DNA of 64,000 nt, taken from an uncultured Eubacteriales bacterium. Its GTDB lineage: Bacteria > Bacillota > Clostridia > Oscillospirales > Acutalibacteraceae. The number at the start of each line of letters is the position of its first letter. Position 1 is the stretch's first letter. The notes below the pieces were generated by a model. It ran no database searches. It was not told where the DNA came from and worked only from the letters and a program-made list of their open reading frames with translations. Shown here in pieces: positions 52,832 to 62,516 of this stretch. The translations under genes were made by a program, and so were the position numbers. Location: positions 124,001-188,000 of the forward strand of contig CAKSPZ010000001.1 in assembly GCA_934486635.1 (NCBI GenBank). The letters run 5' to 3'.

Positions 52832-52925
52832 ATTTTTGAGGCATAATTTAAATTTTTTTATATTATGGAATATAAGCATGTATTAAAATAAAATAGTAAA
52901 CTTTTGAGATGGAGATGTAAACTAT

Positions 52926-54140
52926 ATGAGCTTAATAGTTCAAAAGTTTGGAGGCACTTCTGTTGCTAACGCGAAATTAATATTTAATGTGGCGAATATT
53001 ATAACTAGAGCATATCAAGAAGGAAATGATGTGGTTGTAGTTGTTTCAGCACAAGGTGATATGACAGATGAATTGATAGGTAAAGCTAATGAAATAAATG
53101 AAAATGCTTCTAAGAGGGAAATGGATGTTTTATTGTCATCAGGTGAACAAATTTCAATAGCCCTTTTGTCTATGGCAATAGAAAAATTGGGATTTCCAGT
53201 GGTTTCTTTGTTGGGGTGGCAAGCAGGAGTTATGACTAGCTCAACTTATGGAAGTGCAATGATTACAAAGATAGATCCCGGAAGAATAAAAAAAGAATTA
53301 GATAAAAAAAATATTGTAATTGTAGCAGGATTTCAAGGACTTAGTCAATATTATGATGTTACTACATTAGGAAGAGGTGGCTCTGATACCAGTGCGGTGG
53401 GAATTGCTGTAGCTTTAAGTGCAGACCTTTGCCAAATATATACTGACGTGGAAGGTATATATACAGCTGATCCGCGTTTTGTAGATAACGCTAAAAAGTT
53501 ATCACAGATATCGTATGACGAAATGCTTGAATTAGCAACTTTAGGTGCGCAAGTACTTAATAATAGATCAGTTGAAATCGCAAAAAAACATAATATAGAA
53601 TTGGAAGTATTATCAAGTTTTATAGATGTTCCAGGTACTATAGTTAAGGAGGTCACTAATATGGAAAAAATGTTAATAAGTGGTGTGGCAAAGGATGTTA
53701 ATGTCGCAAAAATTTCGATTACAGGAATACCGGATGCTAAGGGGTGGGCTTTTAGAATATTTTCGAAGCTTTCAGCTCGAGATATAAATGTGGATACAAT
53801 TTTACAATCTGCAGTTTATAATGACAAAAGAGACGTTTTCTTTACGGTTTCGGAAGATAAATTAAGTGATGCGGTTGAATCATTAACTAAATATTGTGAA
53901 TCAATCCCTGGAGCAAAATTAACTTATGATAAAAATGTAGCTAAAGTCTCTATAGTAGGCGCTGGAATGCAAACACATTCAGGTGTGGCAGCTAAAATGT
54001 TTGAATCCCTCTTTGCAGCTAATATAGATATACAAATGATAGCTACAAGTGAAATTAAAGTATCGGTAATCGTTTCTCAAAAGGATACAGATGAGGCGGT
54101 AAGAACTGTTCATAATGCGTTTTTTACTACAATTGATTAA
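52926..54140 (+). CDS. lysC: Aspartokinase
   Basis: The 404-residue enzyme has KFGGTSVANAKLI at the N-terminus, the FQGLSQYYDVTTLGRGGSDTSA substrate region, TDVEGIYTADPR and two C-terminal ACT domains (from about residue 265) for amino-acid feedback. It makes aspartyl phosphate, the entry to lysine, threonine and methionine synthesis. Which end-product inhibits it cannot be read off. No internal beta-subunit start is obvious, although GAGG precedes the ATG in the codons TNMEKML near 53660. Confidence 0.95.
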   Translation: MSLIVQKFGGTSVANAKLIFNVANIITRAYQEGNDVVVVVSAQGDMTDELIGKANEINENASKREMDVLLSSGEQISIALLSMAIEKLGFPVVSLLGWQAGVMTSSTYGSAMITKIDPGRIKKELDKKNIVIVAGFQGLSQYYDVTTLGRGGSDTSAVGIAVALSADLCQIYTDVEGIYTADPRFVDNAKKLSQISYDEMLELATLGAQVLNNRSVEIAKKHNIELEVLSSFIDVPGTIVKEVTNMEKMLISGVAKDVNVAKISITGIPDAKGWAFRIFSKLSARDINVDTILQSAVYNDKRDVFFTVSEDKLSDAVESLTKYCESIPGAKLTYDKNVAKVSIVGAGMQTHSGVAAKMFESLFAANIDIQMIATSEIKVSVIVSQKDTDEAVRTVHNAFFTTID

Positions 54141-54158
54141 AGAAAAAGGAAGTTTAAT

Positions 54159-54437
54159 ATGATTACAAAAGAAGAAACAATTAAAATGTCGGAACTTGCA
54201 AGAATTTCTATTACTAATAAGGAAGTTGATAGGTTTACCGACAGCATTAATGATATATTGTCATTTGTTGATATGATTTATGATATTGAACATGAGAATG
54301 TAAATTTTTTAGGACTTAATGGATTAAAAAATTGTCTAAGAGAAGATAATATAAATTTGTCTTTAACAAATGAACAAGCCCTTATGGGTACAGAATATAA
54401 ATCTGATGGATATTTCGAAGTAAGAAAAGGAGTATAA
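54159..54437 (+). CDS. gatC: Glutamyl-tRNA(Gln) amidotransferase subunit C
   Basis: The 92-residue protein has the GatC pattern KMSELARISITNKEV, then ILSFVDMIYDI and LREDN. It is the small structural subunit that stabilises GatA on GatB. It is 18 bp after lysC and 11 bp before gatA. The presence of gatCAB shows that Gln-tRNA (and perhaps Asn-tRNA) is made indirectly by transamidation. Confidence 0.93.
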   Translation: MITKEETIKMSELARISITNKEVDRFTDSINDILSFVDMIYDIEHENVNFLGLNGLKNCLREDNINLSLTNEQALMGTEYKSDGYFEVRKGV

Positions 54438-54448
54438 GATTATAAATT

Positions 54449-55918
54449 ATGAAAAGTACCGGAAAAATAAAATATATACAAGGGTTACTCAAAACAAAAC
54501 AAATTTCTTGCCTAGAACTTACTAATGCCTTTTTAAAAAAAATAGAAAAACACAACAAGGAGCTTAATGCATATATTAAAATAACAGAAGACACAGCTAA
54601 AAAAGTTGCAAAAAAAGTAGATGAAAAGATAACAAAAGGATTACCGTTAATGCCTTTAGAAGGAATTCCACTTACTTTAAAAGATAATATTTTAACTAAG
54701 GGTATTGAAACAACATGTTGTTCTAATATGTTAAAAGGGTATATCCCAAGTTACGACGCTACGGTTTGGTCTATTTTAAAAAATCAAAATGCAGTCCTTT
54801 TAGGAAAGGCAAATATGGACGAATTTGCTATGGGATGTTCTTGTGGGACATCTTGTTTTGGAGGTGCCAAAAATCCACACGATACAAATAGAGTACCCGG
54901 TGGAAGTTCAGGTGGCTCTGCAGCTGCTGTTTCAGCAAATTTAGCAGTGTATTCATTAGGAACAGATACAGGAGGCTCAATTAGACAACCATCAAGTTTT
55001 TGTGGAATAGTTGGATTAAAACCTACATATGGTGCACTGTCAAGATATGGAGTTGTAGCTTTTGCATCAACTCTTGATCAGGTTGGACCGATGGCACAAA
55101 CTGTAGAGGATGTATCAATTATATATGATAATTTGGCAATAAAAGATAAAATGGATTCAACTTCTCTTGGAATAATGGGAGAGAAAACTTATCAAAACTT
55201 AAATAATGATATAAGTGGTATGAAAATAGGTTTACCAAAGCAATATTTCGAAGGCCTTGATATAGATGTAAGAGCTTCTATAAATAATGCAATAGATGTA
55301 TACAAATCATTAGGTGCGGAATTTGTAGAACTTGATATGCCTAATATTAAATATTCTTTGCCTATTTATTACATATTAGCTACAGCTGAAGCATCATCAA
55401 ATTTAGCTAGGTTTGATGGGATACGCTTTGGTCATAGGTCAAATAATTATAATAATGTTATTGAACTAATGGCTAACAGTCGTGCTGAAGGTTTTGGTGA
55501 GGAAGTAAAAAGAAGATTATTGCTTGGAACTTATATGCTGAATTCAAGTAGTAAAAATGCTTATATAAAAGAAGCAAAGAAAATTAGGGGAGCTACATTA
55601 AAATCATTTGACGAAGCTTTTGAAAAATGTGATGTGATTTTAAGTTCAACTGTGCCAAGTACTGCTTTTGAACATGACTTTGTACCAGAAGATCAAATGC
55701 AAGCTTATATGACAGATATTTGTACTGTGCCTGTAAATATAGCAGGGTTACCAGCTGTGTCAGTTCCGTGTGGAAAAGATTCTAATGGAATGCCTATTGG
55801 AATGCAATTAATCGGTAATAGATTTAAAGAATCTACTATTTTAAATGTAGCAAATAAATTTGAAAAAGTAACAAACTTAAGATTGCTTGATGATATAAAT
55901 ATGGGGGTGAGACTGTGA
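54449..55918 (+). CDS. gatA: Glutamyl-tRNA(Gln) amidotransferase subunit A
   Basis: The 489-residue amidase has the amidase signature GGSSGGSAAAVSANLAVYSLG and SIRQPSSFCGIVGLKPTYG, with the catalytic Lys in TLKDN and the Ser-cisSer-Lys triad in place. It frees ammonia from glutamine and channels it to GatB. It overlaps gatB by 4 bp. The ribosome site is weak, consistent with coupling to gatC. Confidence 0.97.
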   Translation: MKSTGKIKYIQGLLKTKQISCLELTNAFLKKIEKHNKELNAYIKITEDTAKKVAKKVDEKITKGLPLMPLEGIPLTLKDNILTKGIETTCCSNMLKGYIPSYDATVWSILKNQNAVLLGKANMDEFAMGCSCGTSCFGGAKNPHDTNRVPGGSSGGSAAAVSANLAVYSLGTDTGGSIRQPSSFCGIVGLKPTYGALSRYGVVAFASTLDQVGPMAQTVEDVSIIYDNLAIKDKMDSTSLGIMGEKTYQNLNNDISGMKIGLPKQYFEGLDIDVRASINNAIDVYKSLGAEFVELDMPNIKYSLPIYYILATAEASSNLARFDGIRFGHRSNNYNNVIELMANSRAEGFGEEVKRRLLLGTYMLNSSSKNAYIKEAKKIRGATLKSFDEAFEKCDVILSSTVPSTAFEHDFVPEDQMQAYMTDICTVPVNIAGLPAVSVPCGKDSNGMPIGMQLIGNRFKESTILNVANKFEKVTNLRLLDDINMGVRL

Positions 55919-57345
55919 AATATGAAGTAAAAATTGGGATAGAATCTCACTTCGAACTTTTAACTAAATCTAAACTTTTTTGTGGATGCTCTGTTGAATT
56001 TGGAAAACCTGCAAATACACAATGTTGTCCGGTATGTTTAGGATTGCCGGGGTCTTTACCTGTGCTTAATAGACAAGCTGTTAATTTAGCAATAAAAGCA
56101 GGAATAGCTACACATTGTGACATAAGTAGTATTTCTGGAATGGACAGAAAAAATTACTTTTATCCGGATTTATCAAAAGGTTATCAAATAACACAACAAA
56201 ATATGCCCATTTGTAAAAATGGATATGTAAATATTAATGATAATAAAAAAATCCACATTGATAAAATACATATAGAAGAAGATGCAGGAAAGTTAGTTTA
56301 TAAAGAAAATAATATTTTAATAGATTATAATCGCTGTGGCGTGCCTTTAATAGAAGTTGTATCAAAACCAGATATGAGTTCTGCAGATGAAGTACGTATT
56401 TATGTGGAAAAATTAGTAGATATCATGAGATATGTAGGTGTTTCAGATTGCAAAATGCAAGAAGGTTCTATGCGATGTGATGTTAATGTTTCAATTAAAA
56501 AATATGGAAGTAATGAGGATGGAACAAGAGTTGAATTAAAAAATTTAAACTCCATTAAATTTATTACTAAAGCTATAGAATATGAAGTTGACAGGCAAAT
56601 TTCTGAATTAGAAAAAGGTAATAAAATAAAAAAAGAAACTAGAAGGTATAATGAGTTAACTAAAAAAACAGAAGCGATGAGATTGAAAGAAAATGAATCA
56701 GATTATAGGTATTTTAAAGATCCTGATTTAGTGAATTTTGACATTAGCAAAAAGGAAATAGATGTTATAAGGTCGAAAATGCCGGAAGATTTTGATGCAA
56801 GGGTAAACCGTTATGTTAAAGAATATGGATTGTCTATGATTGATGCAAGAAATCTTTTAAAATATAGAAAAGCTTCAGATTATTTTGACAAAGTTTCTAA
56901 AAACTTATCAAATAAAAAAATAGTTTCAAATTTAATTTTAGGTGTATTTTTTTCTCATTTAAAAACCAAGGAACAAAAGTTAAACTTTAATGTGAGCATA
57001 AGCAGTCAAGAATTAAGTCGGTTATGTGATTTGATTGAAAAATCAGAGATAGAACTAAACTTTGCAAAAGATGCAATTGATAAAGCTCTAAACACAAATA
57101 GTGATTTACAAAAAGTATTGAATGTTAAAAATATTACAAAAATTGACGAAAAAGAAGTAGAATTGCTATGTGATAAAGTATTATCTTGTAATGAAAAAGC
57201 AGTTAAAGATTACTGTAAAGGCAAAAGTCAATCAATACAATATTTAATAGGTGAAGTATTAAAATTATCTAAGGGAACATTAACTGTTAATTTAGCAGAA
57301 AAATGTTTAAAAGAAAAATTAATTTTAATTACAAAAAATAAATAA
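55915..57345 (+). CDS. gatB: Glutamyl-tRNA(Gln) amidotransferase subunit B
   Basis: The 476-residue protein begins YEVKIGIESHFELLTKSKLFCGC and has FGKPANTQCCPVCLGLPGSLPVLN with the zinc-binding Cys, SMRCDVNVSIK, and the C-terminal YqeY-like tRNA-binding domain. It phosphorylates the Glu (or Asp) on the misacylated tRNA and amidates it. The start is GTG at 55915 overlapping gatA. Confidence 0.97.
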   Translation: MKYEVKIGIESHFELLTKSKLFCGCSVEFGKPANTQCCPVCLGLPGSLPVLNRQAVNLAIKAGIATHCDISSISGMDRKNYFYPDLSKGYQITQQNMPICKNGYVNINDNKKIHIDKIHIEEDAGKLVYKENNILIDYNRCGVPLIEVVSKPDMSSADEVRIYVEKLVDIMRYVGVSDCKMQEGSMRCDVNVSIKKYGSNEDGTRVELKNLNSIKFITKAIEYEVDRQISELEKGNKIKKETRRYNELTKKTEAMRLKENESDYRYFKDPDLVNFDISKKEIDVIRSKMPEDFDARVNRYVKEYGLSMIDARNLLKYRKASDYFDKVSKNLSNKKIVSNLILGVFFSHLKTKEQKLNFNVSISSQELSRLCDLIEKSEIELNFAKDAIDKALNTNSDLQKVLNVKNITKIDEKEVELLCDKVLSCNEKAVKDYCKGKSQSIQYLIGEVLKLSKGTLTVNLAEKCLKEKLILITKNK

Positions 57346-57363
57346 AAAATTTGTCGGACACGC

Positions 57364-57391
57364 ACGAAAAACTTGTCTTTTACATAAACTA
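57364..57391 (+). promoter_or_regulatory. Candidate mother-cell sigma (SigK/SigE) promoter of sigK
   Basis: CATAAACTA (57383-57391) matches CATAnnnTA, and AC lies 17 bp upstream (57364-57365), the SigK arrangement; the -10 also fits SigE. The start near 57398 leaves about 25 nt before the GTG at 57423 and includes the ribosome site. Confidence 0.5.
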
Positions 57392-57422
57392 TTTAGAGTA
57401 TGTAAAAGAGGAGGATTTTGTG

Positions 57423-58109
57423 GTGATAAACGTGGCTTTTGGTGGAATAGTAAATTTATTGGTATTTATATTGCATGTTACAGGTGCAGGGTCATTTCCT
57501 CAACCGCTGTCTTCAAAAGAAGAAAGAGAATGCTTTAATAGGATGAAAAATGGAGATAAGGATGCTCGTAATAAATTAATAGAACATAATTTAAGATTGG
57601 TTGCACATATTGTAAAAAAATATTATATGTCAATTAGCGAGCAAGATGATTTAGTTTCAATTGGAACTATCGGTCTTATTAAAGCAGTTGATACTTTTGA
57701 TGTGTCAAAAGGAATACGTCTTTCGAGCTATGCCGCAAGATGTATAGAAAATGAGATTTTAATGTTTTTTAGAAATTGTAAAAAATCAGCACAGGATGTT
57801 TCAATGAATGAACCTATTGACACGGATAAGGATGGAAATGCACTTATTTTAATGGATGTAATGGCAACCGAAGATTTAATTGTTGAAGAGTTAGATACAA
57901 AAATTAAATCGGAACAATTATATAAATACATAGAAGAAATTTTATCTCCAAGAGAAAAAATAATAATAAAATTAAGATATGGTTTAAATGGAAAGTTACC
58001 ATTAACCCAACGAGAGGTAGCTAAAAAACTTAACATATCAAGATCATATGTTTCAAGAATAGAAAAAAAATCACTTCTAACCCTTAGGAAGCGTTTTAAC
58101 AAAGGATAA
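57423..58109 (+). CDS. sigK: Sporulation sigma factor SigK with pro-sequence
   Basis: The 228-residue product has a hydrophobic N-terminal pro-sequence (VAFGGIVNLLVFILHVTG), then FPQPLSSKEE, region 2 (HNLRLVAHIVKKYY, DLVSIGTIGLIKAVDTF, SSYAARCIENEILM) and region 4 (REKIIIKLRYGL, TQREVAKKLNISRSYVSRIEKK). These match SigK, the late mother-cell sigma factor, which is made inactive and cleaved by an intramembrane protease. The gene is not interrupted. GTG 57423 (or 57420) is taken because GAGGAGG ends at 57415 and the candidate promoter is downstream of the upstream in-frame codons at 57351. Its probable regulator SpoIIID is encoded at 21362. Confidence 0.95.
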   Translation: MINVAFGGIVNLLVFILHVTGAGSFPQPLSSKEERECFNRMKNGDKDARNKLIEHNLRLVAHIVKKYYMSISEQDDLVSIGTIGLIKAVDTFDVSKGIRLSSYAARCIENEILMFFRNCKKSAQDVSMNEPIDTDKDGNALILMDVMATEDLIVEELDTKIKSEQLYKYIEEILSPREKIIIKLRYGLNGKLPLTQREVAKKLNISRSYVSRIEKKSLLTLRKRFNKG

Positions 58110-58140
58110 AATATAAATGATGTAAAAAGAGGGATGAACT

Positions 58141-58935
58141 TTGATTAAAGTAAATTTGATTTCTTATACTAATGAACCAGAAAAATTAATAGCTTGTGCA
58201 GCGAAACTTTGTTATTCATCTGTAGGAGTTGAAAAAATACGTGAAGGATTAACAGATGAAAAAATTAGTAATTTTGTTAATATGTTGTCTGAAATAGGTC
58301 ACGAAAGCCCGATTGAGCATGTGACATTCACTTTTTCTATTGAAGGGGTATCAAGGTCATTACTTGCACAGCTTACGCGACATAGAATAGCATCGTATAG
58401 TGTACAAAGCCAAAGATATGTTAAAGCTGATGAGTTTAAATATGTTTTACCACCAGAAATAGAATCTATACCTGAAGCAAAAAAAGAGTTTATAAATGCT
58501 ATGAATGAAGATATGGACCATTATGAAAGTTTATCAAAAATTTTAAAACAGAAACATAAAGAAGATTTAATGAACAGTGGAAAAGAAGAAAAAATAGCTG
58601 ATAAATTAGCAGAAAAAAAAGCAATTGAAGATGCAAGATATATTTTACCAAATGCTTGCGAAACAAAGCTTATCTGTACTTTTAATGCAAGGAGTTTATT
58701 AAACTTTTTTGCAAATAGATGTTGTAACAGAGCTCAATGGGAAATAAGAGAACTTGCATCAGAGATGCTGAAATTAGTTTCTAAAGTTGCACCGAATATA
58801 TTTAAGAAAGCAGGTCCTCCATGCCTTAATGGTATTTGCCCAGAAGGAAAAATGTCTTGTGGAAAACAAGCTGAAGTAAAAAAGCAATTTTCACAAATAA
58901 AAGGAGAAGTAGTATGTCAAGAGGAAAGCTTATAG
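58141..58935 (+). CDS. thyX: Flavin-dependent thymidylate synthase ThyX
   Basis: The 264-residue protein has the ThyX motif RHRIASYSVQSQRY (near residue 80) and the pattern HESPIEHVTFTFSIEGVSR. It methylates dUMP to dTMP using FAD, NADPH and methylene-THF, releasing THF. The methylene-THF can come from the glycine cleavage system in this window. The start TTG at 58141 follows GAGGG. The last 22 bp overlap tmk. Confidence 0.96.
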   Translation: MIKVNLISYTNEPEKLIACAAKLCYSSVGVEKIREGLTDEKISNFVNMLSEIGHESPIEHVTFTFSIEGVSRSLLAQLTRHRIASYSVQSQRYVKADEFKYVLPPEIESIPEAKKEFINAMNEDMDHYESLSKILKQKHKEDLMNSGKEEKIADKLAEKKAIEDARYILPNACETKLICTFNARSLLNFFANRCCNRAQWEIRELASEMLKLVSKVAPNIFKKAGPPCLNGICPEGKMSCGKQAEVKKQFSQIKGEVVCQEESL

Positions 58936-59585
58936 TTATAGAGGGACTTGATGGAAGCGGAAAGGCAACTCAGACTGATTTAATTTGTGAAAGTCTTAAA
59001 AATAAGGGGAATTCAGTTTGTAAATTGAGTTTCCCTGATTATAATGACCCTTCTTCAGCTCTTGTAAAAATGTATTTAAATTCAGAATTTGGGTCATCAC
59101 CTGAAGAAGTCAATGCATATGCGGCCGCTTCTTTTTTTTCAGTTGATAGGTACGCAAGTTATAAGAGATTTTGGAAAGATAAATATGAAAATGGTCAAAT
59201 TATATTAGCAGATAGATATACTACTTCAAATGCAATATATCAATTGGCTAGATTAGAAAAATCTATTTGGAATGAATATATTACATGGCTTGAAGATTAT
59301 GAATATGGTAAATTAGGGTTGCCAAAACCAGATATGGTTATTTATCTTGATATGCCAATAGATATATCTCAAAAATTTATGACAAAACGTTATGATGGAG
59401 ATGAATCTAAAAAAGATATATATGAAAAAAATGTAGATTTTTTAAAGAAATGTAGAAATACTTCTTTATATGCAGCAGAAAAATTAGGTTGGAAAATAGT
59501 TAATTGCAGTACCAATGGTCAGCCCAAAACCATTAAAGAGATAAGTGATAATATTGAAAATCTAATTGAGGAAGTGATTTCTTAA
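58914..59585 (+). CDS. tmk: Thymidylate kinase
   Basis: The 223-residue protein has the P-loop EGLDGSGKATQTD, the DRY-like ADRYTTSNAIYQ and the lid helix region. It phosphorylates dTMP to dTDP. It is fused in an operon with thyX, so de novo dTMP and the next step are co-expressed. It overlaps thyX; ribosome site AAAGGAG. Confidence 0.94.
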   Translation: MSRGKLIVIEGLDGSGKATQTDLICESLKNKGNSVCKLSFPDYNDPSSALVKMYLNSEFGSSPEEVNAYAAASFFSVDRYASYKRFWKDKYENGQIILADRYTTSNAIYQLARLEKSIWNEYITWLEDYEYGKLGLPKPDMVIYLDMPIDISQKFMTKRYDGDESKKDIYEKNVDFLKKCRNTSLYAAEKLGWKIVNCSTNGQPKTIKEISDNIENLIEEVIS

Positions 59586-59586
59586 T

Positions 59587-60471
59587 ATGTTAGAGTTTTT
59601 AACCCCTACATTAAAGGACAAGCAGTGGGCTAAGTCTATTTTTGAAGATTCAGGTTATATTAGTTCAGATAATGCATTCGGAACAGCATTTATTTGGAAA
59701 GATGTGTATAATTTAAAAATTTGTAAATATAATAATTTTTTATTGAGATTGTATGAGGGAAAACAAACTTTTTACGGCTTTCCATTAGGTAAAGGAGATT
59801 TAAAAGAAGTTATTGAAGTATTAATTAATGATGCTCAAAAGAGAAATATAGATTTTTGCTTTACAGGAATTACTGCGTCTATGATATTAATTTTAAATAA
59901 AATTATGCCTGAAAAGTTTATCTTTAGTGAGACAAGAAATACTGCAGATTATATTTATGAGTCTAAAGATTTAATTAATTTAAAAGGAAAAAAATATCAC
60001 AGCAAGAGGAATCATATATCAAAATTTAATAATATGTTTGATTTTGTATATTATAATATTACTAATGAAAATATAAATGATTGTAGGGTTATATTAGAAA
60101 AGTGGTATGATGAAAATGAATATAAAAGTAATGAAAGTTTATGCAAAGAAAAAATGGCTTTAGAATTAGCTCTTGAATACTTTAATGAGCTTGAATTTAG
60201 TGGCGGAATTATAGCTATTGACAAAATGCCAATAGCATTTACAATAGGTGAAAAAATAAATAATGAAGTTTTTGTTATACACTTTGAAAAAGCGCTAAGG
60301 GAGTATATGACTGCCTATAGTGTTATAAATAATGAATTTGCTAAAAATAATTTGTGTAAGTATAAATATATAAATAGAGAAGAAGATTTAGGTTTAGCTG
60401 GTCTAAGAAAAGCAAAGCTCTCATATCATCCACAAATTCTTTTGAAAAAATATGATGCTTTTTTGAGGTGA
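59587..60471 (+). CDS. DUF2156-type protein (lysyltransferase-like GNAT fold)
   Basis: The 294-residue protein resembles DUF2156 proteins: two GNAT-like halves, with FCFTGITASMILIL in the first and LRKAKLSYHPQILLKKY at the end, and the region KGKKYHSKRNHISKFN typical of this family. The family is related to the C-terminal domain of phosphatidylglycerol lysyltransferase MprF, but it lacks the membrane part, so the substrate is unknown. It begins 1 bp after tmk and ends 6 bp before another GNAT gene. Confidence 0.82.
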   Translation: MLEFLTPTLKDKQWAKSIFEDSGYISSDNAFGTAFIWKDVYNLKICKYNNFLLRLYEGKQTFYGFPLGKGDLKEVIEVLINDAQKRNIDFCFTGITASMILILNKIMPEKFIFSETRNTADYIYESKDLINLKGKKYHSKRNHISKFNNMFDFVYYNITNENINDCRVILEKWYDENEYKSNESLCKEKMALELALEYFNELEFSGGIIAIDKMPIAFTIGEKINNEVFVIHFEKALREYMTAYSVINNEFAKNNLCKYKYINREEDLGLAGLRKAKLSYHPQILLKKYDAFLR

Positions 60472-60477
60472 TTTTCA

Positions 60478-61356
60478 GTGATTTTAACTATGGCTCAAAA
60501 TTCAATGCAACCAGAATTAAGAAATATTTTAAAGGTTTGTTTTAATGAAAAAGATGAAGCTATAGATTTATTATTTAAAGAAAAATTTAATGAAAATAAT
60601 ACAGTAGTTTGTATTGAAGATGGAAAAATAGTTTCGGCTGCTTATATTTTTGATAATTATATTGTTTATAACAAAAAAAAATTACCTTCATGCTATATGT
60701 ATGCAGTTGCAACTTTACCGGAATATCAAGGTAAAGGCTTTATGAGGAAACTTTTAAAATATGCAGAGGATATATCAAAAGAAAATGGAAAGTTTTTTTC
60801 TACACTTTACCCAGCAACAACTAGTTTATATGATTTTTATGAAAAGCTGGGGTATAAGTATTTTTTTAAGACAAGTATTTTAGAAGTTGATGATTATAAA
60901 CTAAAAAATATTTTGGATAATAGTGTAGATAACAAAGAAAAAAAGACAATAAATTTTTCTTATATATTTAATTTAAGAGAAAATTTTTATAAACAATCTG
61001 GGCAAGCGTTTTGGGATGAAAGCACAATAAGGTACGCATGTAAGGCAAATAATATTTACGGAGGAACTACGATAATTAGTGGAAGAAGTTATGCAATATG
61101 CAGACGGGAAAAAGATAGTGTTATTGTAGTAGATAGTGCTATTTTGCCTGAAGATGCTAAAAGTATAATTAAGAGCATAAAAGATAAATATAATGCTAAA
61201 AAATATCAATTTCGGTTGCCTGTTGGAATGCAACTTTTTGGGGTTAGTGGGAAAGATATTCCTTTTGGTATGATAAAACCATTAGTCAATAATAGTGTTT
61301 GTGATAAGATTTTAAAAGAAATTAAAAATCCGTATTTGGGATTAGTAATGGATTAA
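60478..61356 (+). CDS. GNAT-family N-acetyltransferase (two-domain, Eis-like layout)
   Basis: The 292-residue protein has a GNAT domain with the acetyl-CoA loop PEYQGKGFMRKLLKYAE (near residue 83) and a C-terminal half without a clear second acetyl-CoA motif, similar in layout to Eis-like or similar two-part GNATs. Substrate is unknown. The start is GTG at 60478, 7 nt after GAGGTG; an ATG at 60490 is the alternative. It lies tightly after the DUF2156 gene. Confidence 0.85.
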   Translation: MILTMAQNSMQPELRNILKVCFNEKDEAIDLLFKEKFNENNTVVCIEDGKIVSAAYIFDNYIVYNKKKLPSCYMYAVATLPEYQGKGFMRKLLKYAEDISKENGKFFSTLYPATTSLYDFYEKLGYKYFFKTSILEVDDYKLKNILDNSVDNKEKKTINFSYIFNLRENFYKQSGQAFWDESTIRYACKANNIYGGTTIISGRSYAICRREKDSVIVVDSAILPEDAKSIIKSIKDKYNAKKYQFRLPVGMQLFGVSGKDIPFGMIKPLVNNSVCDKILKEIKNPYLGLVMD

Positions 61357-61372
61357 TAAGTGGGGGTGCAGT

Positions 61373-61921
61373 ATGATTTATGTTTTTTTAGCAGATGGGT
61401 TTGAAGATATAGAAGCAATTGCTGTAGTAGATATTTTAAAAAGAGCAAATTGTAATGTAAAAACTGTTGGAATTGGTAAAAATGATATTACTAGTGTAAA
61501 TGGATTAAAAGTATATACGGATATGAAAGATAGTGAATTAAATCTTGATGATATAAGTGGAATTGTTTTACCAGGCGGAATGCCCGGAGCTGAAAATTTA
61601 CGTAGGTCAAATATAGTTTGTGAATCTTTAAAGTATTGTGAAAAAAATAAAAAGTTAATATCTGCTATATGTGCAGCACCATTCATTTTAGGAGAGCTTG
61701 GACTTTTAAAAGGTAAACAAGCTACGTGCTATCCAGGTTTTGAGGATAAATTGATTGGTGCTAATGTGGTACCAGATAGTGTTTGTATTGACGGAAATAT
61801 AATTACAGCGAAAGGGCCTGGCGTAACATTTGAATTTGCATTTAAAATTATTGAATATTTATCTGGTAGAGAATTAGCGAGAAGTATTGGAGACTCTATG
61901 CAATGTGTTTTAAAGATTTAA
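61373..61921 (+). CDS. DJ-1/PfpI family protein (YajL-like)
   Basis: The 182-residue protein has FLADGFEDIEAIAVVDIL, the nucleophile-elbow Cys in ISAICAAPFILGELG and FEFAFKIIEYLSG near the C-terminus, all typical of the DJ-1/ThiJ subfamily. Members act as chaperones, glyoxalases or deglycases, but the activities are disputed. The ribosome site is GTGGGGG. It overlaps the next gene by 19 bp. Confidence 0.92.
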   Translation: MIYVFLADGFEDIEAIAVVDILKRANCNVKTVGIGKNDITSVNGLKVYTDMKDSELNLDDISGIVLPGGMPGAENLRRSNIVCESLKYCEKNKKLISAICAAPFILGELGLLKGKQATCYPGFEDKLIGANVVPDSVCIDGNIITAKGPGVTFEFAFKIIEYLSGRELARSIGDSMQCVLKI

Positions 61922-62481
61922 ATGCTAAGAAGAAATGGTTAAGAGAAAAATATTTAAATAAAAGAAAAAATAAAAATAATTTACTTAAAAAAATTCATGA
62001 TAAATTAATAATTGAAAAATTATTTACGTTGGATGAATATAAGAAGTGTAATACGCTTTTTATGTATATGTCAAAACCTGATGAAATTAATACTTACGAA
62101 TTATTTGAAAAAGCTTTATTGGATAAAAAAATAGTGGCATTGCCTCGATGTATAGAAGAGAAAAAAGAACTTCAATTTTTTATGGTTAATTCCCTTAGTG
62201 ATTTAGAAAAAGGAAAATTTAAACTGATGGAACCCATAAAAACAAAATGTTTGCCAATATCAAGTGGTGAAAATGATCTATGTATTGTTCCTGGTATTAT
62301 ATTTGATATGTCTGGCTATAGGTTGGGTTACGGTGGTGGATATTATGACAGGTTTTTAACTCGGTTTAAAGGTAAAACAGTAGGGCTATGTTATGATGAT
62401 TTTATAATGTCGACTTTGCCAAGAGATAAATTTGATATGAATGTTGATGCAATAATAACAGAGAATAGAGTTATAATTTAA
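61903..62481 (+). CDS. 5-formyltetrahydrofolate cyclo-ligase
   Basis: The 192-residue protein has LFMYMSKPDEINTYELFEKAL, LPRCIEEKKELQF, and the signature GIIFDMSGYRLGYGGGYYDRFL. It turns 5-formyl-THF back to 5,10-methenyl-THF with ATP, feeding the folate pool used by ThyX and supplied by the glycine cleavage system. It overlaps the DJ-1 gene by 19 bp and is followed by mltG. Confidence 0.93.
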   Translation: MCFKDLNAKKKWLREKYLNKRKNKNNLLKKIHDKLIIEKLFTLDEYKKCNTLFMYMSKPDEINTYELFEKALLDKKIVALPRCIEEKKELQFFMVNSLSDLEKGKFKLMEPIKTKCLPISSGENDLCIVPGIIFDMSGYRLGYGGGYYDRFLTRFKGKTVGLCYDDFIMSTLPRDKFDMNVDAIITENRVII

Positions 62482-62516
62482 GAAAAATTTATATGTCTTT
62501 AATAAGGAGTATAAAA

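Noticed and set aside
52832..52925. T-box or lysine riboswitch before lysC
   Set aside because: The gap is only 94 bp and shows no stem or specifier/aptamer-like sequence.
57351..57422. Upstream in-frame start of sigK at 57351
   Set aside because: No ribosome site precedes it, GAGGAGG fits GTG 57423, and the added residues are not SigK-like.
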